A stretch of 35,951 bases of DNA, taken from the NCBI GenBank assembly GCA_018819065.1, contig JAHJQL010000017.1:1-35951 (forward strand). The letters are read 5' to 3'. The position numbers and the translations under genes were made by a program. The stretch comes from Nanobdellota archaeon (GTDB lineage: Archaea > Nanobdellota > Nanobdellia > Woesearchaeales > GCA-2686295). Shown here piece after piece: positions 1 to 8,286 of this stretch; the first letter of the stretch is position 1, and the number at the start of each line of letters is the position of its first letter. The notes beneath the pieces are model-generated. The model made no database searches. It saw only the letters and a list, made by a program, of their open reading frames with translations, and had not been told where the DNA came from.

Positions 1-22
1 TCTTAAAAGTCGAATTTTTGGG

Positions 23-139
23 ATTAAAAATCTCAACCTGAAGGTCGGGGTACAGAGAAATGGAACATTTCTAGTACCAGAAATCACAAATGATTTCTGA
101 GTATTAAACCCCAACAAAATCTCTGTTGAGATTTTTAAT
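23..139 (+). promoter_or_regulatory. Candidate structured leader RNA with mutually exclusive helices
   Basis: Bases 23-37 are perfectly complementary to 125-139, a 15-bp closing stem. Inside are two hairpins: one with stems 49-53/74-78 and 56-62/66-72, and a second with stem 79-86/91-98 and a CAAA loop. An 8-bp local hairpin, 116-123/128-135 with loop TGTT, uses the same bases as the right arm of the long stem, so the two folds exclude each other, as in attenuators and riboswitches. The element ends about 30 nt before the start codon of the next gene. Ligand, and even transcription of this region, are not shown. It could instead be an independent small RNA or a relic of a palindromic element. 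I do not recognise a known riboswitch family. Confidence 0.45.
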
Positions 140-169
140 AATAAAAGAAAAGATAGAAGGTGGAAAAAA

Positions 170-1375
170 ATGAGGAAAGAAATATTATTTACAATGATTT
201 TTTTAGTAATAGCAACGAGTATAGTATCAGCGGCAGGCGAACAAGCATACTTAGAGGCAACGATTATGAAATACGAGCCTCAGCCAGCACAACCAGGAAA
301 GTATGTAAAAGTGTACATCAAGCTTGAAAATAATGGAACAGCCAATGCAAAGAACGTGGCTTTGGAAGTAAATCCAGAGTATCCGTTCAGCCTTGACCCT
401 GGAAAAAGCAATAGAAAAGAAGTAGGACTGCTTGGGCCAAAAAGCGTTTACGTGGCAGAGTTTAGCCTTCGAGTAGACGAAAAAGCCGTTGAAGGAACAA
501 ACAAGCTTAAAGTGAGATATAACATTGATGAAAAGCAGCAATCATGGGCTGAACAACAGCTTGATATTAGCGTGCAAACAGACAACCCAGTCCTCTCGAT
601 TGACTCAATAACAATAGAACCACAGCAAATAATCCCGGGAAGCACAGGAACAATCAAGTTAAGAGTAAAAAACTTGGCAGACACGTTCTTATCAGATATA
701 AATGTAAATATAGACTTGTCATCATCAACACTGCTCTTTGCACCCATGAACTCTCCTTCAGAGAAGAACCTCTACCAATTAAATTCACAAGCAACCTACG
801 AATTTGATTTTGAAATAATAGCCTATCCAAACACGCCAGCTGGAATCTACAAAATACCAGTAGAAATAACCTACAGCAACAACGTAGGAACAAAGTACAC
901 GAAATCAGACATAATAGGAGTCATCGTGAATAGTGAGCCAGACATCAAAGTCGTGGTTGACAGCACAACACTAGTTCAGGAGCAAAGAGTAGGAAACATA
1001 GTGTTAAAGATAATTAATAAAGGATTAAACGATGTCAAGCTAATGAACTTGAAGATGGTTCAAACAGATGATTTTGAGATTTTATCAGCGACAAACGAGG
1101 AATATATTGGAAACCTTGACTCTGACGACTTTGAAACAGCAGAATTCAGAATACTATTAAAAGAATCAAACACAGTAGAAATTCCTCTCGAATTAGAATA
1201 TAGAGACTACAACAACAAGCTCTATCACAAAGATGTTAAGCTAAAGCTAAATGTTTACAGTTCAAAAAAACTCGGGCTTACAAACGGAAGCAACTGGTGG
1301 GTATACCTAATAATAGTAATAGTCATAGCCGGAGTATTCATCTACAAAAAGAGAAAGAGCAAGAATAAAAAGTAG
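170..1375 (+). CDS. Membrane-anchored CARDB/S-layer-like surface protein
   Basis: A 401-residue exported protein. The N-terminus (about 1-22) is a signal peptide with a hydrophobic core ending in VSAAG. The body is beta-rich with repeated patterns such as 'LENNGTANAKNV' and 'KIINKGLNDVKL', typical of CARDB/NEW3-type immunoglobulin-like modules of archaeal envelope proteins (COG1361-like). The C-terminus has one TM helix (about 376-394, WWVYLIIVIVIAG) followed by a Lys/Arg-rich tail, so most of the protein would face outside. The start is supported by the SD-like AAGGTGGA at 157-164. The gene is followed after 4 nt by two ABC permeases, which suggests it is the extracellular partner of that transporter. 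Substrate unknown. Confidence 0.8.
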   Translation: MRKEILFTMIFLVIATSIVSAAGEQAYLEATIMKYEPQPAQPGKYVKVYIKLENNGTANAKNVALEVNPEYPFSLDPGKSNRKEVGLLGPKSVYVAEFSLRVDEKAVEGTNKLKVRYNIDEKQQSWAEQQLDISVQTDNPVLSIDSITIEPQQIIPGSTGTIKLRVKNLADTFLSDINVNIDLSSSTLLFAPMNSPSEKNLYQLNSQATYEFDFEIIAYPNTPAGIYKIPVEITYSNNVGTKYTKSDIIGVIVNSEPDIKVVVDSTTLVQEQRVGNIVLKIINKGLNDVKLMNLKMVQTDDFEILSATNEEYIGNLDSDDFETAEFRILLKESNTVEIPLELEYRDYNNKLYHKDVKLKLNVYSSKKLGLTNGSNWWVYLIIVIVIAGVFIYKKRKSKNKK

Positions 1376-1379
1376 TGAA

Positions 1380-2585
1380 ATGAGACTTTCTGATTTTTTT
1401 CTAATAAGCCTCCAAAGCCTCAAAAGAAGGAGGCTTAGATCCTGGCTAACAGTAATAGGTATATTCATAGGAATAGTCGCAATTGTAACTCTCATAAGCC
1501 TAGGACAAGGACTTGAAGCAGTAATCGTCGGACAATTCAGCCTTGCAGGGGTAGATGTAATAGTCGTACAGGCTAAAGGGACTAGTTTTGGCGCACCAGG
1601 AACAGGAGTAATAAAGCCATTAACCCAGAAGAATCTGGATGCAATACAAAGAATATCAGAAGTTGAATATGCAGTTGGTAGAATAGTAAAAACTGGATTA
1701 GTGGAATTTAATGACAGAATAGAAGTTAGGTTTATAGGGTCATTATCTGAAAGCGCAAAAGAGAACGAACTACTCAACCTTGAAGCTGAAAAAGGACGAC
1801 TGCTAAAGGGCAGCGACCGAGGAAAAGTAACTGTTGGTCATGAGTTAATGAACAAGGACTTGTTTGGAAAACCAGTTCAGATAGGCTCAACCCTGATAAT
1901 TAAAGAAGAAAAATTTGAAGTTGTTGGCATACTAAAAAAGAAAGGAAGTTTCATAACCGATACAACCATTCTAATGTCAGAAGAGGATATAAAGAGAATA
2001 TTTGAAGAAGAAAACTTCAATGCAGTGGCTGTAAAAGTAAAACAAGGAATCGATATTGGAGAAGCAAAGACGAGCATAGATAAAGTTATGAGAAAAGAAA
2101 GGGACGTAAAAATTGGAGAAGAGGATTTTAGCGTTGAAACAAATGAAAACGCTGTGAAAAACCTTAAATCAACCTTGTTTGCAGTCCAACTCTTCGTATA
2201 CATAATAGCTGCAATATCAATTATAGTTGGTGGTATAGGTATAATGAACACTATGTACACATCCGTCCTTGAAAGAACAAAAGATATAGGAATAATGAAA
2301 GCGATAGGGGCCAAGAACAGCACTATATTCACTCTTTTCTTCATAGAATCAGGACTCATTGGAACAGTTGGGGGGGTTGCAGGGATAATAATAGGTGTTG
2401 GCGTTGCAAAAGGACTCGCATTCATAGGGCGAACAGTGCTGGACACGAATCTGATAAGCGCACACATACAGCCGTGGCTTTTAATCGGCGCATTAGTGTT
2501 CTCATTTGTGGTTGGAACAATATCAGGACTACTCCCTGCCAGAAAAGCATCAAAGATGCCGCCAGTCGAAGCTTTAAGAGAATAA
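1380..2585 (+). CDS. MacB/FtsX-type ABC transporter permease (first copy)
   Basis: 401 residues with the MacB architecture: N-terminal TM helix (about 22-42) after a basic stretch (LKRRRLRSW), an extracytoplasmic MacB-PCD-like domain (about 45-260), then three TM helices of an FtsX domain (about 265-395). The conserved FtsX signature 'MNTMYTSVLERTKDIGIMKAIGAKN' region and the C-terminal 'GLLPARKASKMPPVEALRE' are present. Such permeases work with a LolD/MacB-type ATPase in export, or in mechanotransmission across the envelope. No ATPase is encoded in this window; it may lie upstream. The gene sits 4 nt after the CARDB-like gene and 3 nt before its paralogue, so the three form one operon. Confidence 0.9.
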   Translation: MRLSDFFLISLQSLKRRRLRSWLTVIGIFIGIVAIVTLISLGQGLEAVIVGQFSLAGVDVIVVQAKGTSFGAPGTGVIKPLTQKNLDAIQRISEVEYAVGRIVKTGLVEFNDRIEVRFIGSLSESAKENELLNLEAEKGRLLKGSDRGKVTVGHELMNKDLFGKPVQIGSTLIIKEEKFEVVGILKKKGSFITDTTILMSEEDIKRIFEEENFNAVAVKVKQGIDIGEAKTSIDKVMRKERDVKIGEEDFSVETNENAVKNLKSTLFAVQLFVYIIAAISIIVGGIGIMNTMYTSVLERTKDIGIMKAIGAKNSTIFTLFFIESGLIGTVGGVAGIIIGVGVAKGLAFIGRTVLDTNLISAHIQPWLLIGALVFSFVVGTISGLLPARKASKMPPVEALRE

Positions 2586-2588
2586 AAA

Positions 2589-3803
2589 ATGAACAAAGAC
2601 TTACTATCATACGCAATAAAAAGCCTCACAGGAAAAAGAACTAGAACATTCCTAACCACTCTTTCCATATTAATAGGGATAATGGCTATATTTACTCTTA
2701 TAAGCTTTGGACAGGGGCTTTCAACCTATGTAAATGATATATCAGCTGAGATGGGAACTGATAAGTTAATGATACAATCAAAAGCAACCAGCGGAGCAAT
2801 ACCTCAGGATCCGTTAACAAAGGAAGACCTTGAATTTATAAAAAAGATAAAAGGAGTAGAAGAGGCAAGCGGCTGGATGATGGCGTCAATAAAGATCCAG
2901 CCGGATTCAAACACTAAAGAAAAATACGCGTTCCTCGCAGGAATGCCAACAGACAAGAACGAGATGAGAATGACCCAGGAAATGATGACTGTTAACATCA
3001 TGAAGGGTCGAGATCTCAAAAAAGGCGACAACCAAAAGATAGTTCTTGGATCATTATACAGCGAGCCAAATAAAGTCTTTGAAAAACCACTTGAATTAGG
3101 ACAAAAAATACTTGTCAACGACGCTAAAGTTGAAATTATAGGCTTTTATGAACCAATTGGAAACCCTCAAGACGACACTAACGTATACATAACTTACGAA
3201 GGATTTGAAGAATTGATGAACATAAAAGATGAATACTCAATACTCATTGTTAGAGCTGAAAAGAATGTTAACGTTGGAGACTTAAGTGAGAGGATAAAAC
3301 ACCAATTCAGGAGATATAAAAATCAAGAAGAGGGAAAAGAAGACTTCACAGTTCAAACATTTGAAGAGTTAATAGCACAGTTTCAAACAATACTTGGAGT
3401 GCTAAACGTCGTTCTTATAATGATAGCATTAGTATCAGTTGTAATATCAGCCATAAACATCACAAACACAATGTACACATCCGTTCTTGAAAGAACAAAA
3501 GACATAGGGATAATGAAAGCGATAGGTGCAAAGAACAAAGACATACTATTAATATTCGTCATTGAATCAGGATTCTTAGGATTTGTAGGAGGCGTGATGG
3601 GTGTCTCCTTAGGCTATTTGATATCGAGTGCTGGTGCAAACATAATAGCAGCCACTGGTTATGGATTCTTAAAGCCAGCATTTACACCTGCACTAATAAT
3701 TGGATGCATATTATTCGCAACAATTGTAGGCGCAATCTCCGGACTTGCACCTGCAAAACAAGCTTCGATGCAAAAGCCTGTTGATTCACTAAGGTATGAA
3801 TAA
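2589..3803 (+). CDS. MacB/FtsX-type ABC transporter permease (second copy)
   Basis: 404 residues, paralogous to the preceding permease and with the same plan: TM1 (about 22-42), MacB-PCD-like external domain, and a C-terminal FtsX domain with three TM helices ending 'SGLAPAKQASMQKPVDSLRYE'. Both copies share the FtsX stretch 'TSVLERTKDIGIMKAIGAKN', and the encoding DNA is nearly identical (2253-2308 versus 3471-3526). The two probably form a heterodimeric permease. It is the last gene of the operon; an A/T-rich gap with the promoter of the next gene follows. Confidence 0.9.
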   Translation: MNKDLLSYAIKSLTGKRTRTFLTTLSILIGIMAIFTLISFGQGLSTYVNDISAEMGTDKLMIQSKATSGAIPQDPLTKEDLEFIKKIKGVEEASGWMMASIKIQPDSNTKEKYAFLAGMPTDKNEMRMTQEMMTVNIMKGRDLKKGDNQKIVLGSLYSEPNKVFEKPLELGQKILVNDAKVEIIGFYEPIGNPQDDTNVYITYEGFEELMNIKDEYSILIVRAEKNVNVGDLSERIKHQFRRYKNQEEGKEDFTVQTFEELIAQFQTILGVLNVVLIMIALVSVVISAINITNTMYTSVLERTKDIGIMKAIGAKNKDILLIFVIESGFLGFVGGVMGVSLGYLISSAGANIIAATGYGFLKPAFTPALIIGCILFATIVGAISGLAPAKQASMQKPVDSLRYE

Positions 3804-3825
3804 AAATATTGTACTTTCCAAAAAT

Positions 3826-3840
3826 TATTTAAACTTATAA
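3826..3840 (+). promoter_or_regulatory. TATA-type promoter of the GalT-like gene
   Basis: TATTTAAACTTATAA is centred about 27 nt upstream of the ATG at 3857. This is the distance expected between an archaeal TATA box and the transcription start, so the mRNA is probably leaderless. The spacing supports ATG 3857 over the upstream TTG at 3842. Confidence 0.6.
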
Positions 3841-3856
3841 CTTGAGAAATCAATGC

Positions 3857-4915
3857 ATGAAAACAATAACAGATATTTCTAAATACATAAACAAACTATC
3901 AAAAAAAGACAAGGAATTATTCTATAGAATATACAATTTCACAGAAGACTTTGGAACCCTAAAAATCCCATTAGAGATGCGAGAATGGACCCTTAAAACA
4001 TTTGGAGATGTTAAATCAGTTGAGAAACAAAAGATAATAAGAATCGACAACAACGTGATGTTTGAAACAGCGCTTTTTAACGAGTTAAGAACTAAAAGAC
4101 CAATTGATATGAAGACTACCGAAGATGTAGAAAAAATCATAAAAGAAAAGATAGGCGACCCATTCTGCAAACCATTAACTGCAACACCAAAAGATTCTTT
4201 TGGAAGGATTAAAGGAAAGAAGTGCATTACTGCAAGCAACATAGCAAAGTACGACGCAATGCATGGACTAGTAATATTTAACGAGCACAACCCCTTAAAA
4301 TTTTCCTTAGAGGACATAAAGGATTATATTGACACAACCGATAAGTGGATTAAGAAAGCACACAAAGAAAATCCTGATAGAAAATTCCCGTTCATCACAT
4401 GGAACTGCCTATGGAAAGCAGGGGCAAGCATACTACATGGCCACATACAAATCTTGATTGCAAAAAATAAGCACTATCAAGGAATTGAATGCTTGAGAAA
4501 AAAATCCGAAGAATACCATGAAAAGTTTAAATCAGATTATTTTGAAGATTTGTTTGCAATTCACAAATCACTAGGTCTTGGTGTGAAAACAAAAAACTGC
4601 AAAATATTAGTGCACCTAACCCCAAGAAAGGAAAAAGAGGTTATAATAATATCAAGAGAGTTAAAAGATGTTTCAGAGCAACTTCACAGCGTTTTAAAAG
4701 CATACAAAGAGATGGGTGTTGAGAGCTTTAACATAGGAATATACCTCTCGCCGATTGACAAGTCCTGGAAGATGCCAGTCATAACAAGGATTGTTGACAG
4801 GGGAAACCTGTTTGAAAAAACAGCTGACTTTGGAGGAACAGAAGTCTTTGCAGCAACAAGTGTGATAGGCTTTGACCCCTACAAAGTAATTGAACAGTTA
4901 AAAAAAGAATTATGA
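3857..4915 (+). CDS. GalT-like / HIT-superfamily nucleotidyltransferase
   Basis: A protein of 352 residues from ATG 3857. It carries the HIT-superfamily motif HxHxQ as 'LHGHIQ' (His194-Gly-His196-Ile-Gln198), preceded by 'NCLWKAGAS', matching the active-site region of galactose-1-phosphate uridylyltransferase and related sugar-phosphate nucleotidyltransferases or phosphorylases. The central His of HxHxQ is the nucleotidylated residue in the family. Canonical GalT has HPHxQ; here Gly replaces Pro. A four-Cys GalT zinc site is not obvious. The gene converges on the glycogen synthase with a 6-nt overlap of the 3' ends. The neighbourhood suggests a role in sugar-nucleotide supply or glucose-1-phosphate recycling. 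The substrate (UDP-, ADP- or other) cannot be read from the sequence. Confidence 0.7.
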   Translation: MKTITDISKYINKLSKKDKELFYRIYNFTEDFGTLKIPLEMREWTLKTFGDVKSVEKQKIIRIDNNVMFETALFNELRTKRPIDMKTTEDVEKIIKEKIGDPFCKPLTATPKDSFGRIKGKKCITASNIAKYDAMHGLVIFNEHNPLKFSLEDIKDYIDTTDKWIKKAHKENPDRKFPFITWNCLWKAGASILHGHIQILIAKNKHYQGIECLRKKSEEYHEKFKSDYFEDLFAIHKSLGLGVKTKNCKILVHLTPRKEKEVIIISRELKDVSEQLHSVLKAYKEMGVESFNIGIYLSPIDKSWKMPVITRIVDRGNLFEKTADFGGTEVFAATSVIGFDPYKVIEQLKKEL

Positions 4916-6697
4916 CTTCTTATCAAAAGCCATGTTGTGAGCTGTTATGTAGTTTTGCACGAAGTACTTCCAGTCAGTCAAAGCAGCCAAGTTCTTTGCA
5001 ATGAGCTTGTTTTTAACTCTGTCTTCGTGTGATAGATTGACAAAATCAAGCATCGTCTTAAGCAAGTCATTAATAAACTGCTCTTCAGATTTGTTAAATC
5101 TCTTCAGAACATAAATACCTTTTAAGGCATTTTTTTTTCTGGTTACTTTCTTTTCAATAAACCTTCCAAAGCCTGAGAGGTCTGTTGTTATAGATGCAAC
5201 TCCTAAAGCTGCTGCCTCAACAGGGGTATACCCCCATGGTTCGTAATAGCTTGGAAATATTCCAAGGTGGCTTCCGGCCAGTGCATCATAGTATGGAAGA
5301 TCAAGTAGTCCGTCAGCGCCTGTTAGGTAAACAGGGTATAAAATCACTTTAACCTTGTCATCTTCCCTGTTATCCAGACCTTGGGCTTGTAACTCATTTA
5401 AAAGCGGATCGTTTTCAGCCCCTATGACGTTGTGGGTTGAAATAGGAGGGTTTCCCTGCCTCTTAAACATCACCAAGTCTTTTTCAAGGTTCTTTAAGAA
5501 ATCCCTTGTAAACAGCGTTTTTACACCTGGTGTTTTCGAGTTTATAACATCTAAGATTATCTTGTCAAGAATGTCCTGTGAGTTAGATTGAACATAAGTC
5601 TTTATGTGACGATAGCTGTTCTTGTTCTCAAGAAGCTCCACATTGACTCCTTTCACACCCATTGGTATCCAGAAGAACACTGAGACAGTCCTTTCACTGT
5701 TCTCTTTTTTTAGCTCTTCATTTAGTTTTCCAAGGGTCTTTATCATTACATCAATACCCTTATTCTTGTATTCATACCTCCCAACAATAAAGAAAGTCAG
5801 GTTATGCTCAAGGTCAAATGTGTAGTAAGGAAAGAAATAGAAAGTCAAGAATTCTCTTATCATAGTCTTTGTAATATGATGCCTAATGGATGTCTCCTCG
5901 ATTGTTGGAAAGCTCTTAATAGTCAGTCCATTATTGAGTATTACATCTGGTTTTCTTAGAAGTATCTTTTCTGCTTCAATGCCAGTTATCTCTGAAACTG
6001 TTGTGAATATGTCTGCTTTGTTTGCTGAGGCTCTTTCAGCCAAGAACTTGTCTTGAACCCCGTAACGGTAAGCCCTCTCCTCAGGGTTTATTGAATCTAA
6101 AATGTTGTAGAGGTCCTCGCCTGAGCCTGCAATTGTCCTTCCAAGCATGGTTGCGTGAGTTGTAAAGACAGTCTTTATGTTTGAACCACAATTCTTCAAG
6201 AACAAGACTGCAAAACCTGATAGCCACTCGTGAAACTGGCCAACAATCTTTTTTTCAGGCAGCTCTTTTTCTATAAATGACAATAGCATGCCAACTGACC
6301 ATGACCAAAGCATCGGCTCCTCAAAACCCCAGTCAGCATTAAGAGAATCAATCTTATAATCATCCCAAAGCATCTTTTTTATATCATTCTTTTGAGGTAT
6401 TAACTCTTTAAAATCTATGAGTATTACGTTTGGAGAAGAATCTGCATTCCAAGAGCCATAATAACATTTAATACCTAACTTTTCCATCTCGACAAAAGCT
6501 TTTGCTAATTCTTTAGGAGGATCTTTTTCTGAAAGCTCCAATCTTGCTTGTTTTTCAAAATAAGGCCCTATAAGGAAATAATCCTTATAAAACTCCTTCA
6601 TCATAGGGGCTTTTCCCCTAACAACAGTGTATATCCCGCCTACTTTGTTGCATACTTCCCATGATACTTCAAATAAATAATCTGCTGTCGGTTCCAT
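4910..6697 (-). CDS. Glycogen synthase, GT3 (eukaryote-like) family
   Basis: 595 residues. The N-terminal 'FEVSWEVCNKVGGIYTVVRGKA' region (about 9-30) is the signature of GT3 glycogen synthases, with the KVGG sugar-nucleotide loop. 'HEWLSGFAVLFLK' and 'TTHATMLGR' follow in the first Rossmann domain. The C-terminal domain contains 'EPWGYTPVEAAALG', with the two Glu of the E-x7-E retaining-transferase motif at 486 and 494. GT3 enzymes extend alpha-1,4-glucan from UDP-glucose. It is the last gene of a four-gene minus-strand operon, 3 nt after the DUF5752-like gene, with no strong SD. The length is shorter than eukaryotic GYS (about 700), consistent with absence of the regulatory tails. Confidence 0.9.
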   Translation of the reverse strand: MEPTADYLFEVSWEVCNKVGGIYTVVRGKAPMMKEFYKDYFLIGPYFEKQARLELSEKDPPKELAKAFVEMEKLGIKCYYGSWNADSSPNVILIDFKELIPQKNDIKKMLWDDYKIDSLNADWGFEEPMLWSWSVGMLLSFIEKELPEKKIVGQFHEWLSGFAVLFLKNCGSNIKTVFTTHATMLGRTIAGSGEDLYNILDSINPEERAYRYGVQDKFLAERASANKADIFTTVSEITGIEAEKILLRKPDVILNNGLTIKSFPTIEETSIRHHITKTMIREFLTFYFFPYYTFDLEHNLTFFIVGRYEYKNKGIDVMIKTLGKLNEELKKENSERTVSVFFWIPMGVKGVNVELLENKNSYRHIKTYVQSNSQDILDKIILDVINSKTPGVKTLFTRDFLKNLEKDLVMFKRQGNPPISTHNVIGAENDPLLNELQAQGLDNREDDKVKVILYPVYLTGADGLLDLPYYDALAGSHLGIFPSYYEPWGYTPVEAAALGVASITTDLSGFGRFIEKKVTRKKNALKGIYVLKRFNKSEEQFINDLLKTMLDFVNLSHEDRVKNKLIAKNLAALTDWKYFVQNYITAHNMAFDKKS

Positions 6698-6700
6698 TTT

Positions 6701-7063
6701 TCAAATAAGCAAGTCTAATAGTAGCCCGATGAGGATTCCTAAAAGCAATCCATATATGAAGTCTTTTGCAAGCACTCTTTTAAAGTTGTCAACTGTTAAA
6801 AGCTCTTTTTCCTTCATTAGCCCTTCTTCTATTAGACTCAGCACCTCTTCTTTTGAATTTGTTTTTTGGACTTTCTCTGCTAAAAAGTCCATGTGAAGTA
6901 TGTTTTTTATCCAGTTTGCAAAGTCATTTCTGCCATTGGTGTGGTGGTGAAAATCATCACTTGACATCCTGGTGATTATCTGTTTTAAATCTGATAGTGT
7001 CTCAGCCTGATGGCCGTTAACACTAAAAAACCTTTTATGCTTTGGTATCACTAAACCACTCAC
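6701..7063 (-). CDS. Small DUF5752-like protein with C-terminal membrane anchor
   Basis: 120 residues. The soluble part has the pattern 'FFSVNGHQAETLSDLKQI', 'DDFHHHTN' and 'GRNDFANWIKNIL', which I associate with DUF5752, a family seen beside archaeal and bacterial glycosyltransferases; this assignment is from memory of the pattern. The C-terminus (about 102-119, YGLLLGILIGLLLDLLI) is one hydrophobic helix. Biochemical function is unknown. The start is GTG 7063, forming a GTGA overlap with the GH57 stop; a second GTG at 7051 has a better-spaced GAGGTGA. Its place between GH57 and GT3 suggests it tethers or regulates the glucan enzymes at the membrane (inference). Confidence 0.7.
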   Translation of the reverse strand: MSGLVIPKHKRFFSVNGHQAETLSDLKQIITRMSSDDFHHHTNGRNDFANWIKNILHMDFLAEKVQKTNSKEEVLSLIEEGLMKEKELLTVDNFKRVLAKDFIYGLLLGILIGLLLDLLI

Positions 7064-8286
7064 CTCTTATTTAATAACTCACTTGGTCTTTCGACCACGA
7101 AGCTTACCTCTTTTTTATTATCAGCATTTAGCCTGTGAGTTAAATCGTTTAGTATATTCATAAAGTTTATGTATGCATCATAAGGGCTATCATAAGGATT
7201 AAAGTATTTGTGGACATCTCCATCATCAAACCACTTTGTGCACATATAGTAGAAGTGATCTGAAGTGGTTAGTTTTCGCCACTCAGCTAACAATAAAGGA
7301 TTATTGGTCTCTTTTACACTCTCACCTATCTTGTACAGCTCTGATATAGCTGTTTTTTGTATGCTGTTACCAATCCAAGCACTTAAGTCTCTCTCAACAT
7401 CAGCCCATGAAACAAAGTTATGCATATCTATCTCATCCTTTGACTCAAACGCTAACAAGTCAGAAGGATTCACAAAAGAGACTCCTCTGTTAATCAGTTC
7501 TTGTGGCATTAATTCAAGAAACTGAAATATTCCAGTCTCATCCCACTGGTGCTCCCCAAAAGTCTCGTAATCCATGAATAAGTTTATAGTTTCTCCAGGA
7601 CTTTTTGTAATCCAGTCAGCGAATTTCTCAACTGTCAAAGGATGGTCTTTCCAGCTTCGTTCACTAAACCTAAAAGCGATGTCATCGCTTAACTTATAGT
7701 TCTTTAACAATAATTTCAAGTTTTTAGTGTTTTTTGCCTTGTAAACATAGTTTGGAGACCTCCAGTCTAAGATGTGATCAGCTCCTTCTGCAACCGCTCC
7801 CTTATAGCCCATCTCTTCCACAAACCCTGCAAGCTCATTATTAAATATTAGCTCAGTGTTTCTAAATATCTTTGGCTTTATCCCGAACAGTTCCTTCATT
7901 TTCCTCTCATGCATAAGCACTTGTTCTTTAAACTCTTCTTTTGAATAGATGTATGACAATGAATGATAATATGTTTCTGAGAGAAACTCAACAGCCCCAG
8001 TCTTTGAAAGCTTCTTAAAAGAGTCTAGCACTTGCGGAGCATATTTTTCAAACTGCTCTATTGCTGTACCTGTGATGCTAAAAGCAACTTTGAATTTTCC
8101 TTCAGAGTCATTTATGAGTTTTAACAAAAGATTGTTTGTCGGCAAGTAGCATTTTCTAGCAACTTTCTCCATTATTTCCCGATTCTTTTTTTCATCAAAA
8201 TATTCTGAATTATTACCTATCTCAAAGACGCTGTATTTCCTCATCCTGAAAGGCTGGTGAACCTGAAAGTATAAACAAATGTTCAT
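7060..8286 (-). CDS. GH57 family glucan hydrolase / alpha-amylase-like
   Basis: 408 residues with GH57 landmarks: the N-terminal 'QVHQPFRMRKYS' (His10-Gln-Pro), 'FRNTELIFNNEL' with the likely nucleophile Glu145, and 'MDYETFGEHQW' with the likely acid/base Asp239. GH57 enzymes are retaining and act on alpha-glucans (alpha-amylase, 4-alpha-glucanotransferase, amylopullulanase, branching enzyme). The short length and 'DYETFGEH' favour the alpha-amylase-like subgroup over the longer branching enzymes. There is no signal peptide, so it acts in the cytoplasm on stored polysaccharide. The start ATG overlaps the GT4 stop as ATGA, giving translational coupling. Confidence 0.9.
   Translation of the reverse strand: MNICLYFQVHQPFRMRKYSVFEIGNNSEYFDEKKNREIMEKVARKCYLPTNNLLLKLINDSEGKFKVAFSITGTAIEQFEKYAPQVLDSFKKLSKTGAVEFLSETYYHSLSYIYSKEEFKEQVLMHERKMKELFGIKPKIFRNTELIFNNELAGFVEEMGYKGAVAEGADHILDWRSPNYVYKAKNTKNLKLLLKNYKLSDDIAFRFSERSWKDHPLTVEKFADWITKSPGETINLFMDYETFGEHQWDETGIFQFLELMPQELINRGVSFVNPSDLLAFESKDEIDMHNFVSWADVERDLSAWIGNSIQKTAISELYKIGESVKETNNPLLLAEWRKLTTSDHFYYMCTKWFDDGDVHKYFNPYDSPYDAYINFMNILNDLTHRLNADNKKEVSFVVERPSELLNKR

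Noticed and set aside
1-169. 5S rRNA or a miniature transposon
   Set aside because: The three-way-junction shape recalls 5S, but none of the conserved 5S loop sequence is present; there are no terminal direct duplications for a transposon.
1877-2668. Long minus-strand open frame opposite the two permeases
   Set aside because: It has biased Ser/Ile/Pro composition typical of antisense shadow frames and runs across the junction of two clear genes.
3842-3856. TTG start extending the GalT-like protein by five residues
   Set aside because: The TATA box spacing puts the transcript start at or near ATG 3857, so the TTG would lie before or at the 5' end.
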